From Nymphaea colorata (lineage: Eukaryota > Streptophyta > Magnoliopsida > Nymphaeales > Nymphaeaceae): 64,000 bases of DNA. The stretch spans positions 22,592,981 to 22,656,980 of the forward strand of contig NC_045147.1 of the NCBI RefSeq assembly GCF_008831285.2, in the 5' to 3' direction. The notes under the pieces were generated by a model. That model was not told the DNA's origin, searched no databases, and worked only from the letters and a program-made list of their open reading frames with translations. Made by a program: the position numbers and the translations under genes. Below are positions 24,881-35,587 of the stretch, in pieces; the stretch's first letter is position 1; each line of letters begins with the position of its first letter.

Positions 24881-26401
24881 AACGTTTGCCTCGTCGCTCG
24901 CCCTCCCTCTTTCAACGAGTTGCAGGAGTCTGGTGAGGCTTACACGGGTCGGTTCCATAGGAACCAAATGAGGAACACGATCCCATTCAGATCCTAACCG
25001 ATGAATGGCAATAATGTGAACTGCCGGAACACTTGTTACACAGCTGCAGAGCAAATCAGGTCACCCCTTATATATGTACCTTCATCAATGTGACAATTCA
25101 ATTGGAATAATTGTTATTTTCCCCTTTGCTTAACATCTAAATGAGTCTAAAATAGTCTTTGATTCAAGATATAAATCATAAAAACTCGCATCTCCTGAAA
25201 TAGATCAATTCAATTCTAAGTCACATGGATACTTCAGTAAGATATACGTACCCGTGTCGTCGTAACTGTATCCAAAATGAATACTTGAACACACTCGAGT
25301 ACCTTTAGATTTGAGTTGCTTAATTTTACTTTGATTTATTTTTTTTCACATTACTTTAAGTTATTTTCATTAACATACTCATGTTTTTATTTATATCATT
25401 TGTTTACTAAAACTTTGCTTTCATTTTGATTTTTTTGTGTTATTTTGCATATATACATACATAATGCCGTGCCCCCGTACCTACATTTTTAACGTAGAAG
25501 CAACTTGCTGCTAGCTATTTCCGCTCGTCTCTAGCTCAGGTTAATACCTGCTCACGTCAGACCTAAGACTCCCTTCTATGCAACCAAGAGATTCCTCTCG
25601 TTAAAAGATTTAGAAGTTCGACCTTTGAGTTAAAGGAAGTCATTAGTTCACTATTCAGAAAGGGCGTTGCTTCTATGTACTAGTTACTACCAAGAGTTCT
25701 GCAGGCCACTTTCAAATAGTTGGTGCACCTTCGCTTTTGCCTTTTGTTTTCAAAAGGGAGGAAATCATTGGGGTATTTTGAATGCGCCAAAACGTGCTTA
25801 TCCAGGCCGTAAAGAGTCTGTATCACTATTCCAATTATCATATTCCAGTTATCCCCAAGTACTTTTCCCCATCCTCACTATGCCCACTCAGAAAACCGCC
25901 TCTGCAATTGAGTTAGCTTTCAGTCGTTTGCCCAGTCAAGAGACATAGTGGAGTGATGAACCAGTGCCGACCACTCTCGCTGGAGCTGCAGTCAAAGATG
26001 CAGTTGTTAGATACCATGATCAGGAAGTACTGATTCCCATCTCCCCGTGACAATCGCAGGTGACCTTTGAAGACGGTTCTAATTTAAGTGAATCGTCTAT
26101 ACCAATCATCCCTAACTGAGAAGAAAGTGCAAAGAATCATAAGCTTCAATCAGCGACACAGGTTAGCCATAAAATTCTAAGATATTCAAGAATCGGAAGT
26201 GATCCTATTCAGGCAAATGCGCCAGCTCCTATTCGGCCAGTGCTGCTAATGAGCGAATTGAGAGGAGAGGAGAGACCTTAAAAGATGGCAGACACTTGAT
26301 AAAGATTCTTTTCACTACCATTATCACAAAAAAAATCTTGCCTCCGGCTTCCATATTTGCAAGTTTACTAGCAAAGGATGCTAGAGAACAAGTATAACAT
26401 C
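24878..26401. other. Intergenic region between RPL17 and the INO80B gene
   Basis: It contains the RPL17 promoter side (24878 to about 25100), AT-rich DNA, and from about 25490 to 26060 a stretch of more even base composition with no lasting reading frame, possibly organelle-derived (see findings). The last few hundred bases before 26402 should include the 3' UTR of the INO80B gene. No gene was identified. Confidence 0.55.
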
Positions 26402-29068
26402 TCAGCATGATGTAACCGGTTCCATCATTTTGTTTACTGCTTTGTAACACTGAAGACTGCAAAGAGGAAGATTTGATTTTGAATCTCTATACTTGTATGC
26501 GTTTGTACATGATGGCCCTGCACATCTTTCCCTTGGTGGAGGATAACTGCACAAATGACGGAACAAAAACAAAAGCTCAGACACTCGAACAATCAAAAGA
26601 ACTAGACAGCATGCATTAGTCAAAACATCAAAATATAGCAGCATGAATGAAAAGCAAAGACAAGAAAGAGCTTGCTCAGGAATTAGCATCTAACAATCCC
26701 AATATGTGCATTTCAAGAGTTAACTTTTACCTGCAGGGTTGAGAGCTAAAAATGCTGGGGAGTCCAGCATCTTTAGGGAATGAAACAACTGTTCCAGATG
26801 GTCCCATAACCCATCTGACGGTGTTAGCAGCAAGAGATTTGGCACGCTCTGCCTTCTCCTGCAAGAGAGAATTCCATGAGAAAAACCAAGTATCAAATTT
26901 CACTACAGCTCCGAAGCAAATGAACCAGGCACAATTTGTTATTTTACCAGCGCCATCTCCTCTTTCTGCTTTCTCACTTTCTCGTCCCGTTTCTTTCCAT
27001 TTGCATCTTGTCCAAGTATTTTCCTGATTGCCTGTGCCTGCGGTTTGGGAAGCAAAGAGAAAATTAATATTTAGAAGATGTGGTGATGAGCCAAAAATGC
27101 TAAGGATAAAAAAATATATAGAATATAATCTGATACAAACTTCTGATTCCCTGGCGGCTTTTTCTACTTGCATTCGACGCCTCTGAGCTGCCTCAGCCTT
27201 CTTCAATTGCTGCTCCATATCAGTTTTATCCGCTTGCTCTGTTAGTTGAAGAGCGTGTAAATGAAAGCCACATTCACAAAAAAAACGTGAAATTGTTGCA
27301 AAATGAAGCAATAACATCTTACTTCTTGAAGGTGCCGGTGGCAAACCATCTGGAAACTCAACCAAACCAGCTGCAGATGATGGATCTTTCCTGGATTGGA
27401 GGGCCCTCTGACGAGTTGTGAGAGGCACCTCCTTCTTATCATCAATCAAAGTATCAATAAGCCCTCTCTTTTTCTTCTTTCTGAAGCCTGAACTGAAACC
27501 AACTGTTTCATCGTCTTCATCAACTAATCCTTTTTCTTCTTCATCAACAAAATATAGACCATCAATGTCCCTTGATCTTGGTTTCTTCCGGTTTTCCTTG
27601 CGTGAGGAAGCTCCAATATCATAGTCACCATCTTCTTCAAAATCACATGCACCAAACCTTCTGGAAATCCTTGAGGTTCGTTGCTTATGGCTTTTGCCAT
27701 TTTGATCTGCATCATGATCACCACTTGCTTTAGAGGCTTTCAGTCTTTCAAGATACCGAACCTCATTGTCATCTTCATCACCACCATCAAAGTCGCCATC
27801 TAACATACGCCTCTTTGGTACGCGCTTGCTCTTGCGAATTGGCTCCGAAACAGCAGACAATGTTGTTTCAGTTGGTTTTCCAAACACAGATCTCTTAGAG
27901 CCCTTGATCCTAGAGTCCAGCTTCAATTGCAATCTGAAACCCCCATTGTGGAAATCTTTCCATGGAATGCCCTGCAAGCCTTTTCCACTTTCTGGAGGTG
28001 ATTGATCCTCGCCATCAGATTTATCCTACAGGTTTGCAGATACATGACATTCATTTGAGAAATGAGAACTAAAGCATGTTCCTACTCCATAGCTGAGACT
28101 GGGAGAATAAATAAACTACACCAAATTTCTCTCTACATAGACTGCATAGAGACAAAATTGAGGCGATATGATTGCATTCCTAACTGCTCAATTAGCAGAC
28201 AAATTGACAACAAACTAGTGAAATACATTAAGTGCCATAACAAATGTAAATTAAAAAATATATATATATATACCTGCAAAACTAGCTTATGTCGATCTCT
28301 AGATACATCTGAAGAACTTGGGGCCTTTGCAGAAGAATCAACAGGGGACCCATGCTGATCACCACCAGAGTTGGACAAAGGTTTCGTGTGAATTGTGTGG
28401 GTAATTCCTCCAACCTTGAGCTTTACCTTTGTAAGCTTATTCTCCTGAGAAGAGTGGTTGCCACCATTGTCGGCAATAGGACTATCACTCGTGCTATTTG
28501 AAGTGAGAACAAACCGCCCATTGTTTCTGCTGCTTGCATTCCTTGTGATGCTAAGAGTCCTCGATGAGTCTCCAGACCCAACCTTTAGTCGCTTAGGTCT
28601 GGTGTCCGGATGACCTTGTCGGTGACTGTTCAAACTTTTCCAGTTAGCTGGTGCAAGAACTCCCTCGCTGCTTCGTTTAAATTCAGAATAAATTTGTGCA
28701 TCACCATTGCTGCTGTAAGATTTATCTGGAATCGCCATGTGAATGTCATCAAATTCTTCAACTGCATCACCATTTTGTCTGCTTTTCTTTGAATCCTCGG
28801 AACTAGAAACCCATGCTCTATATTCATCTTCGGCACCATTCCTAGATTTCAGTTCTCTTTGTTTATAGCTTTGATCACCCTCCCAATTGTCCTTGTTTGC
28901 ATCTCTAAAAGGTTCTCCTCCATCAGAAGCAAATGCAGATGAAAGTGAAGGAAGTTCACGGCAGTCTATAAACTGTGACTCTGTCCTAGGCCTCCTGGAT
29001 GAGAAGCTGCTACGCTTCTTTCGAACAAAATTCGTACCATCAAATGCCAACCCACCAATTCCCTCCAT
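26402..29068 (-). CDS. INO80B: INO80 chromatin-remodelling complex subunit B (PAPA-1 / HIT zinc finger)
   Basis: Exons on the minus strand: 28274-29068, 27323-28025, 27141-27238, 26948-27037, 26731-26858, 26402-26546. All joins keep phase and sum to 1959 nt (652 aa). The start at 29068 (MEGIGG) is preferred over an in-frame ATG 12 bases upstream because I recall homologues starting MEG. Residues 1 to about 500 are Ser/Lys/Asp-rich and look disordered. From about 500 there is a charged helical segment, then the PAPA-1 region (AQAIRKILGQD, then NTVRWVMGPSGTVVSFP), then a C-terminal HIT-type zinc finger (RCAGPSC ... CSLQC, about 605-652). In yeast and animals this subunit (Ies2/INO80B) binds and stimulates the INO80 ATPase, which slides and edits H2A.Z nucleosomes; the same role is inferred here. 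Confidence 0.88.
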
Positions 29069-29190
29069 CAGGGCCACCAAGGCCTTGAAATGCTAAAATG
29101 CTTGCTCTATGTCCCTTGTGCTAAGACAGCCTGTCAAAATGACATGAGCTCAGCATGCTTGACACTCTAAAACGTCCACTACGTGATACC

Positions 29191-30431
29191 TGATTGGGAG
29201 AAAGAAAGGAATAGCGAGATAACAAAAAACTAATTAGTCAGTGCTGTTAGAAAAGTAAAACAAATCAATCGAAGCTACATCCAAAAAAGAAGCTAGAGAC
29301 AAGACCAAGTTCAGATATAACAAAGTTATAAACCAATAGGCAAAAACCAAATGAGCTAAAACTTATTTATGAAAGCAACCAAAAACCACGTGACATGAAG
29401 ACAACACTGATTTGGGCAGGACATATATGAGGAAGAAAAAAAAAATAATAAATTTAATCAAGAAGGAACGATATAACAATCAGAAACGATCAATTCTTAA
29501 ACCAATCAACAGAATGGTTAAGCCAACCAACATGACCTACCATTTGGTTCGGCCAAGTGCATGGCAAATGAGATGAAACTTCAAGAAAAACAGTCAATCT
29601 CAAACAACCATAATGGTAGGAACAGTGAGCTTCCCAAACAAGAAAGAACCCACAAAACACCAACCAATTGGAATACTGAAAAGCTATCATGATCGAAGAC
29701 CTTGAGAGTTCACGAAATCATGCCCAAAAAGTCATGGAAACAATGAATGCTTCTTCCACGGTAGAACGAACACTCCAATGAGCAATGACAGTAAAAATAA
29801 GAATGCAGGCTCAGAAGCATTAAATGAAAAACACATCCGAAACTAAAAGACACACACAAAATAATCAATAAACACCACGCCACTCAAAACAAATGAAACG
29901 CCAGAAGCACCTCTGCATTGTCCACTAAAGCAGCATCCAGAAACCAAAACAAAGAGCACCGAAAGAATGTAAACTCCTACGCACTTGGCAGCAAAAAGTA
30001 TTCCAAGAGATATCAGAAACCCCCATATCAAAAAGAACAATTCCGACGCACATCGAATATAAAAAGACCACCCAATTCAGCAGATCAACCATTAACAGAA
30101 CACCAAAAGCAAGCCCCAAAACTACCACAACCCAGATGCCCAGAAAGGCCAAGCCGTTAAAAAACAAAAATCAACAAACGGAAACGGAGAAATCGATGCT
30201 AAGATCTCTTCAACAGCCAAAAGCCATTAGTGCACAACCCCCAAATTCCCAAACAAAAAGCGGAGAAAAAACACACACACACACACATGACAGACACAAC
30301 CCCTACCATCAGTACCGGCAAATAGATACCCACAGAACCAGCAGGAAGAACCAACAGCAAGCAAACCAACAAAAAGAAAAGACGAGCACAGCAAGAGAAA
30401 GAGAGAGGGAGCAAGAAGAAGACTGCCTTAC
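29191..30431 (-). other. Probable leader intron in the 5' UTR of the INO80B gene
   Basis: Upstream of the ATG at 29068 the minus strand has a strong acceptor (pyrimidine run then CCCAATCAG, AG at 29190-29191, exon base 29189) and, 1.24 kb further up, a strong donor (CTCGAG|GTAAGG, GT at 30430-30431). Between them the DNA is A-rich on the plus strand, so T-rich on the transcribed strand, with no conserved frame. Leader introns are frequent in plant housekeeping genes and can raise expression. The first non-coding exon would lie from 30432 upward. Transcript data would settle this. Confidence 0.55.
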
Positions 30432-33400
30432 CTCGAGTCCTTGGAGCCCTAAAACTGCGAGAGCGAGAGAGAAAGAAAAGGTTCAGGCCAAGAGAAGAGG
30501 GAAGATGGGGTTTTGTTTCGTAGAGAGAGAAAGCGAAGTGAAAGTTTCTGGCAATAGGGGACATGTTGGGGATTTTTAGGATAGGCTTCCCTCTGTTCTG
30601 ATGAAGAGAGAGAACCGGGTGGTGTTGAGGTGTGGGCTGTTCCATTCCAACTCCTGCTTTGAGAGGCTGGCGTTTGGATTTGGTCTTCATCGTGAGGTAA
30701 AGGCGTAAAGCCATAGGTAACCGACCCCCACCTTAGTTCTCTCTCTCTCTCTCTCTTTCCCATGTCACTCGCTTCCCCTTTTCCTGATCTGGCTTCGAAA
30801 GCCCATGAGATCAAACATGGGGTATTGTCGCTTTTGTTCAGCCAGATTCTCAGATAAGTGAACTCAGAAACACCCATCTTGTTGATGAGGTTAGAACAAA
30901 GACCTCTCTTTCTCCCTCCCAAGTTTATCTTGGATAAAACAATAATTCATAGTATAAAAGTTTTCTTTTGTCGAATCAGAATTCCCAGTTAACTTCTAGA
31001 AATTCTCAACTTGGCGGAATCGAACAAAAGAAAATTTGCAGGGAGACCTTCGCTTTTGGAAACCTTCAAACGGTAGACTGGTGATTTTTTCCTTCTTTTT
31101 GAACTGGTTAAATTACGGCGAGGCGTTTTCTGTTGATGGGCAAGGATAGAAAACATCTACTTTTTGGGACCTTCAGGTAAACTTTTCTGATTCCGACTCT
31201 GTTTTCTTAGTGGTTGCTTGGAAATCAAATTAAAATTGTGGATTAGATGAACAGTGCAGGGAAAGCCTGAAATTCTTGGATTTTACATTGCCAAGAGATC
31301 ATGTGATCTGCTACCATTTTTTGTGAAGATAATGAGGCCGGGATTCTGAGGAATATTTATTATTAATTTTTTTGGGGGTCCCATGAATTTCATTGAATAT
31401 GATCGGCTGAGACTTAGAAAGAGTTCATTTGATTGAACAGGCCAGAGCAGAGTCGCTCTGGTACAAGTGCTTATATACAGCTGTTAGCGTATTCTTGGTA
31501 TACATATAGCGACACCAAGCGATGGCGAAATGTATTATTAAAGTTGAAGAACACAACGGTACGTGATAAGTATTAAATGCTCAAAACAAGCAAATTTTCC
31601 CAGAGAAGGTCAACAAAGATAATGAGAAAATGAAAATGACTGACATTTTTTAAGTAGGGATCGGATTCGCATAGGATATCCAATTGGATTGCTTAAAAAA
31701 GTTGGATATGAATAAAGAATTTAATATCAAATTAAAATATCGGATATAGTTGGTTTTAAAAAATGACATTCGATGGAATTCAAGGTTTGGTCTTAAATAA
31801 ATATCTTAGTGAATTTTAATTCCTATGCTGAATTGATTATATAAGAATAATATTCCATATTCAATATCCATACATTTTCAAAGTCGATTTTTGATGTATC
31901 ACAATGTGGTGCAAATTAGGTTGTATATTTAAAAGTTGGATTTGGATTTAGATACAAACTTAAAAATCAGACCCAAATCAGATTCAAATTAGAAATTTAA
32001 AATTCAGATTTGGATATAGTAACAAGACTTTTTTTGTTCGAATTCGAATTTGTATACGAACATAATGAAGATCCGATAAATTGGAGCGGTAAATGATACA
32101 TCTCGACCCGTTGACAGCCCTAATGACAAATTTTTTCTTTTTATTATAGTTAAATTGCTTATTTTTTTAATGTAAAAGTTTGGCTTTCTTATTCAACATT
32201 AGTTAAATTTAAAGAAGTCCAAAAACTGGCACGTTTATGGTTTTGTTTATCGCCCATAATTAAGGCTGGACACCGTGCCAACATGACCTCATAAAAGAAG
32301 TTAGGCTTTGATCGGGCTGCAGCTTGTGAGCGCAGCCTAGGCCCAGTTCTACTGCGAGCCCAGTTCTACTGCGAGCCCGAGGCCCGGCTTGGTTCGATTG
32401 GACCCAATTAAAATAAAAGTATATTTAATATAATATAATATACAATTATAATTAAATATAATAAAATATGTATAATTATATATATTTAAGTAAGATAATA
32501 TTAAAAAATAAATTATCAAGTCGGCTTGAGTTGATTAGATCCAACTGGATATTTAAAATGTTGTTCTCTCGCTCTCTCTCTCTCTCTCATAACACACACC
32601 TCTTCCCGCTTTTCAAGTGGCCACTAAGTAGGGATGGAAATGGGTGGGATCTGTTCTTGCCCCTCTTGGCTATACAGAGTGTAGTTGGATCTGACTCACC
32701 CGTGAATTTGGCTGTCTCAAATCCTCCTCTTTCTAAAGAGCATCATCATGTATTTTGCATTCTTTTTGTCTACACTAAAGACAGGAAAAAATTGACTCGT
32801 TTATCTTCGCATAAATTCGGTTCGCAAGTGCATTATTCAAAGCAGCTAAATGTAATAATCAGTTCCGGCACAATAGAAAATCACTAAATCCAGCCCATTT
32901 GAAACCTAGTCGGGGGCGGAGACACATGTGGGCGATTGCCCACACAGCCTTATAAAATTTTCTTATTTCATTATTGGTTGACTCCAATTTTTTTTTATAT
33001 ATTTACATATAAGATGCCCCTTAAATATGTGGTGAATGTTTCTCAGCCATATGCATCTCGGCTCATGCTTTTCGAAAAAGTTTGAAGGTGAATCTCGCAA
33101 CTCCCATGGTGGAAAAATAATTGATCTCTCGATCACCTTAGAAACACCTGGTTTTATGATGTTCTTGTAAACTACCAAGTTCGTCAACATGCTTATTATG
33201 AATTATAAAGCACTAAGTTCGTGAACATGTTCACGATCTTGTTCGTATCATCCCCAAACGTGGAAGATCCCCTAAATGCAATTTCCAAAAAAAAAACAAA
33301 AAAATCAGAACTTCTTCTAAGACCCAGGTGAATTTTGCAACCGGTGAACAAGATTTATGCTAATTTCTGCGCCAAAAATAACAAAACAAAAGCAAAATTT

Positions 33401-33889
33401 TCACTGTCGTTCAACCTTGCGGACCTTATTTGATCTTATATCCCGAAATTTCTCGTGAAGTGAAATAAAAGTTTCTGAGTATTGAATTTCAATAAGGAAG
33501 AGGAATTAGACTCATAATCACGATCATCCGCCTTTTTTCCGGTTGCCGCACAATTAGCAATTAGCATATAGGTTTTCGTCTTCCAAAAATCAATTAAGGT
33601 ACCTTCCTGTTGGTTGATTCCGGGATAATATTCGCAATTGTAGATCTGACAAGCAATACCCAAAAAAATGTGAATTAAGAACATCCTCTGATACAACTAA
33701 TTTTCTTGAAATCTTCCAACGAAAACCCAAAGATTCATAAAGGTCACGACGTTTCTCCTTGCCGGGATTTTTCCAAGAACATCATACTTGCATTAGGCCA
33801 TGAAATTGCCAATATATGTGTGAGGGCAGGGCATGCATAAAGAAGATGAGGAAAACATAACCACGGGAAGCCCGCCCTGCCTTTTTATT
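30432..33889. other. INO80B promoter side and repeat-rich intergenic DNA
   Basis: 30432 to about 30800 is the probable first leader exon and promoter of the INO80B gene, with a CT microsatellite near 30738-30760. From about 31650 to 32120 the sequence is built from variants of GGATATGAAT and GATTTGGAT words, typical of decayed plant dispersed repeats. At 32341-32374 the 17-base unit GCCCAGTTCTACTGCGA occurs twice in tandem. Around 32920-33010 is another AT-rich repeat-like stretch. No gene is supported. Confidence 0.55.
33884..33889 (-). terminator. Candidate polyadenylation signal of the PMEI gene
   Basis: The minus strand reads AATAAA here, about 100 bases after the PMEI stop codon at 33990. 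This is a normal position for a near-upstream polyadenylation element. Confidence 0.45.
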
Positions 33890-33989
33890 TACATGAGATA
33901 TCCATTCATTCCCCATTACAAAGCGGACAATACTTGTCTATATAGGAGCAACCTTGGGAGATAAAAGAGGCGAACCAGTCCGACCAAGC

Positions 33990-34583
33990 TCAGAGAATGG
34001 TTCCGAAGTAGAGGCAATTGCTCATAAGGTGTTGTAGCTCCAGATCATGTCGGCTCAGCGGCGAAATCAAGCCGGGGAACTCGTCGAACCCATCGTCGCA
34101 TGTCTCCACGTCCGTCATGGCCGCGCTCAGCATGACGTTCAATGTGGCGCCGTCGGACTTCGCCATGGCGTCCAACGCGGCGTCCAAGTTGCTACTGGAG
34201 TCGTCGTAGTTCTCCTTGCAAGTCTCCACGCAGGTCCTCACCTCTGGTGATATCGTTGTATCGCGTAGAACCTCGTCTGCTTTGGCATTAGCCTGACTGA
34301 GCCTGGACCTACTAGCATTAACGTGCATGATGAGCATCTCCTTCGCACCAACCTCGCCGTTTTCCGGGAGATACGGCCGCACTGCAGACACACATTCGTC
34401 CGGGTAGCTGCTGTTCTTGCAGAGGGCTACGACAAAGGCATTGACCGGCGGCGGCGGCGCCACCGAAGCCGGTGGCTGGACCGTCTGCTTGGCCTTGAAA
34501 TGGTGAGGCCGAGGCACGCAGAGGCCATGTGTGCCCTGCAGGAAGAGGAGAGAAGAAAGAAAGAGAAGAAGAAGGCTGCTCAT
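33990..34583 (-). CDS. Plant invertase/pectin methylesterase inhibitor (PMEI) domain protein
   Basis: A single exon encodes 197 aa when started at the ATG at 34583 (MSSLLLLFL). An in-frame ATG 42 bases upstream would add a hydrophilic stretch before the signal peptide and is less likely. Residues 1-20 are a signal peptide, so the protein is secreted to the cell wall or vacuole. A Pro-rich linker (about 36-47) leads to the PMEI four-helix domain. Conserved cysteines are visible: C55 and C64 (CKNSSYPDEC), C118 and C122 (CVETC), and C162 (ETCDDGF), with the family patterns YDDSSSNLDAAL and LSAAMTDVETC. Family members inhibit pectin methylesterases or acid invertases; sequence alone does not say which. 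Higher GC than its surroundings is normal for a coding exon. A TATA-like box lies about 105 bases upstream. Confidence 0.92.
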   Translation of the reverse strand: MSSLLLLFLSSLLFLQGTHGLCVPRPHHFKAKQTVQPPASVAPPPPVNAFVVALCKNSSYPDECVSAVRPYLPENGEVGAKEMLIMHVNASRSRLSQANAKADEVLRDTTISPEVRTCVETCKENYDDSSSNLDAALDAMAKSDGATLNVMLSAAMTDVETCDDGFDEFPGLISPLSRHDLELQHLMSNCLYFGTIL

Positions 34584-34687
34584 CTTTCTTTCTCGTTCTA
34601 TATGACCCACCCACACAACACACACACCAGAGAGAGAGAGATCAGAGGGAGAGAGATGGGTGTGGAGAAAGGAAGGATGAGGATGGC

Positions 34688-34694
34688 TTATAAG
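34688..34694 (-). promoter_or_regulatory. TATA-like box of the PMEI gene
   Basis: The minus strand reads TTATAAG about 105 bases before the ATG at 34583. A start site near 34660 would give a leader of roughly 75 bases, which includes a CT-rich run. The assignment rests only on motif and spacing. Confidence 0.45.
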
Positions 34695-35537
34695 TGTGTT
34701 GGTGGTTGTGGTTGAGGAGTGGGAAACGGAGCGGTTTAATTGCTAATTAATCACAACCATTGCGGTGGAACAGAAAAGGGAGCTTTTCTTTGGAAATTCT
34801 CATCATCCTATGCCCTTAAATTACAAATGTAGGAAACCTAATACCTAACATTGCCCCCACATAGACCAAAGCGTCTTTGGTTAAAAGATTAGGACAAAAA
34901 AAATTCATTTCAGGCTCAATATTTTGTTGCTAATTTCAAAATGGAGACTGATGTTTTTTGAATATTTCAATTCGGTGGACAAGAACTGAGAAGAGGAAAA
35001 GTGTGGTTCTCATGGTGGTTTCATTTAGGATTTAGAAAAGAGCGGGACTTTCTTTCCCCGGCCAAAGAAGGAAGGGGTGAAGGCAAATCTTCGGGCCATG
35101 GTCTCTTCGTTGTCGTTTAGAGTAGGCCCTGTGGACAATTTTACGAAAATGTAAGGTGCATATTCAAATAAATTAAAACGAAGAGTCGCATTTTGAAATA
35201 TTTGGCAAAAGGTTGGACTTTGTTGAATCTTTTTCTAAAAGAGGATTTTCTGTTTTCATGTTTCCTTTTTCTAGAGGGACTTTATTCTGTCTTGTTTTTT
35301 TCAAGACTCATGACAACTGAATTTGCTAACTACCATTCAGGCTCCTCGCTGTCAAGTAACGACCTTGGTTAAGAGGAATCCACACCGGATTACAATGATG
35401 AGAAAAGAGTGAAGGTTGGAGAGGTAACCCGAGAAAATTGTCATGTGTGTGTTTGTCAAAGAGAAAATCGTCCGAGTCAAGAAAAATGGGACGATACGGG
35501 TTGGTGTTTCGCGTAAAGAATAGGAATCCGAGCCTCC
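34695..35537. other. Intergenic region between divergent PMEI and 177-aa protein genes
   Basis: The start codons of the two genes are 1.0 kb apart and face away from each other, so this stretch holds both promoters. Apart from the two TATA-like boxes it shows no repeat or reading frame that I can support. Confidence 0.55.
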
Positions 35538-35544
35538 TATAAAT
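35538..35544 (+). promoter_or_regulatory. TATA box upstream of the 177-aa protein gene
   Basis: TATAAAT lies 44 bases before the ATG at 35588. This implies a start site near 35570 and a short leader. Confidence 0.55.
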
Positions 35545-35587
35545 GGAAAGACGGGGCCGGAGAAACGAGGAAGAAAGAACGGGGGAG

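Noticed and set aside
24357-25054. Several overlapping open frames over the RPL17 first exon and leader
   Set aside because: They are opposite-strand or shifted shadows of the RPL17 exon and of the GA/CT repeat, which encodes Arg-Glu or Ser-Leu runs by chance.
30136-30922. Frames of up to 171 codons upstream of INO80B
   Set aside because: They fall in the probable leader intron and first non-coding exon, overlap on both strands and are low-complexity.
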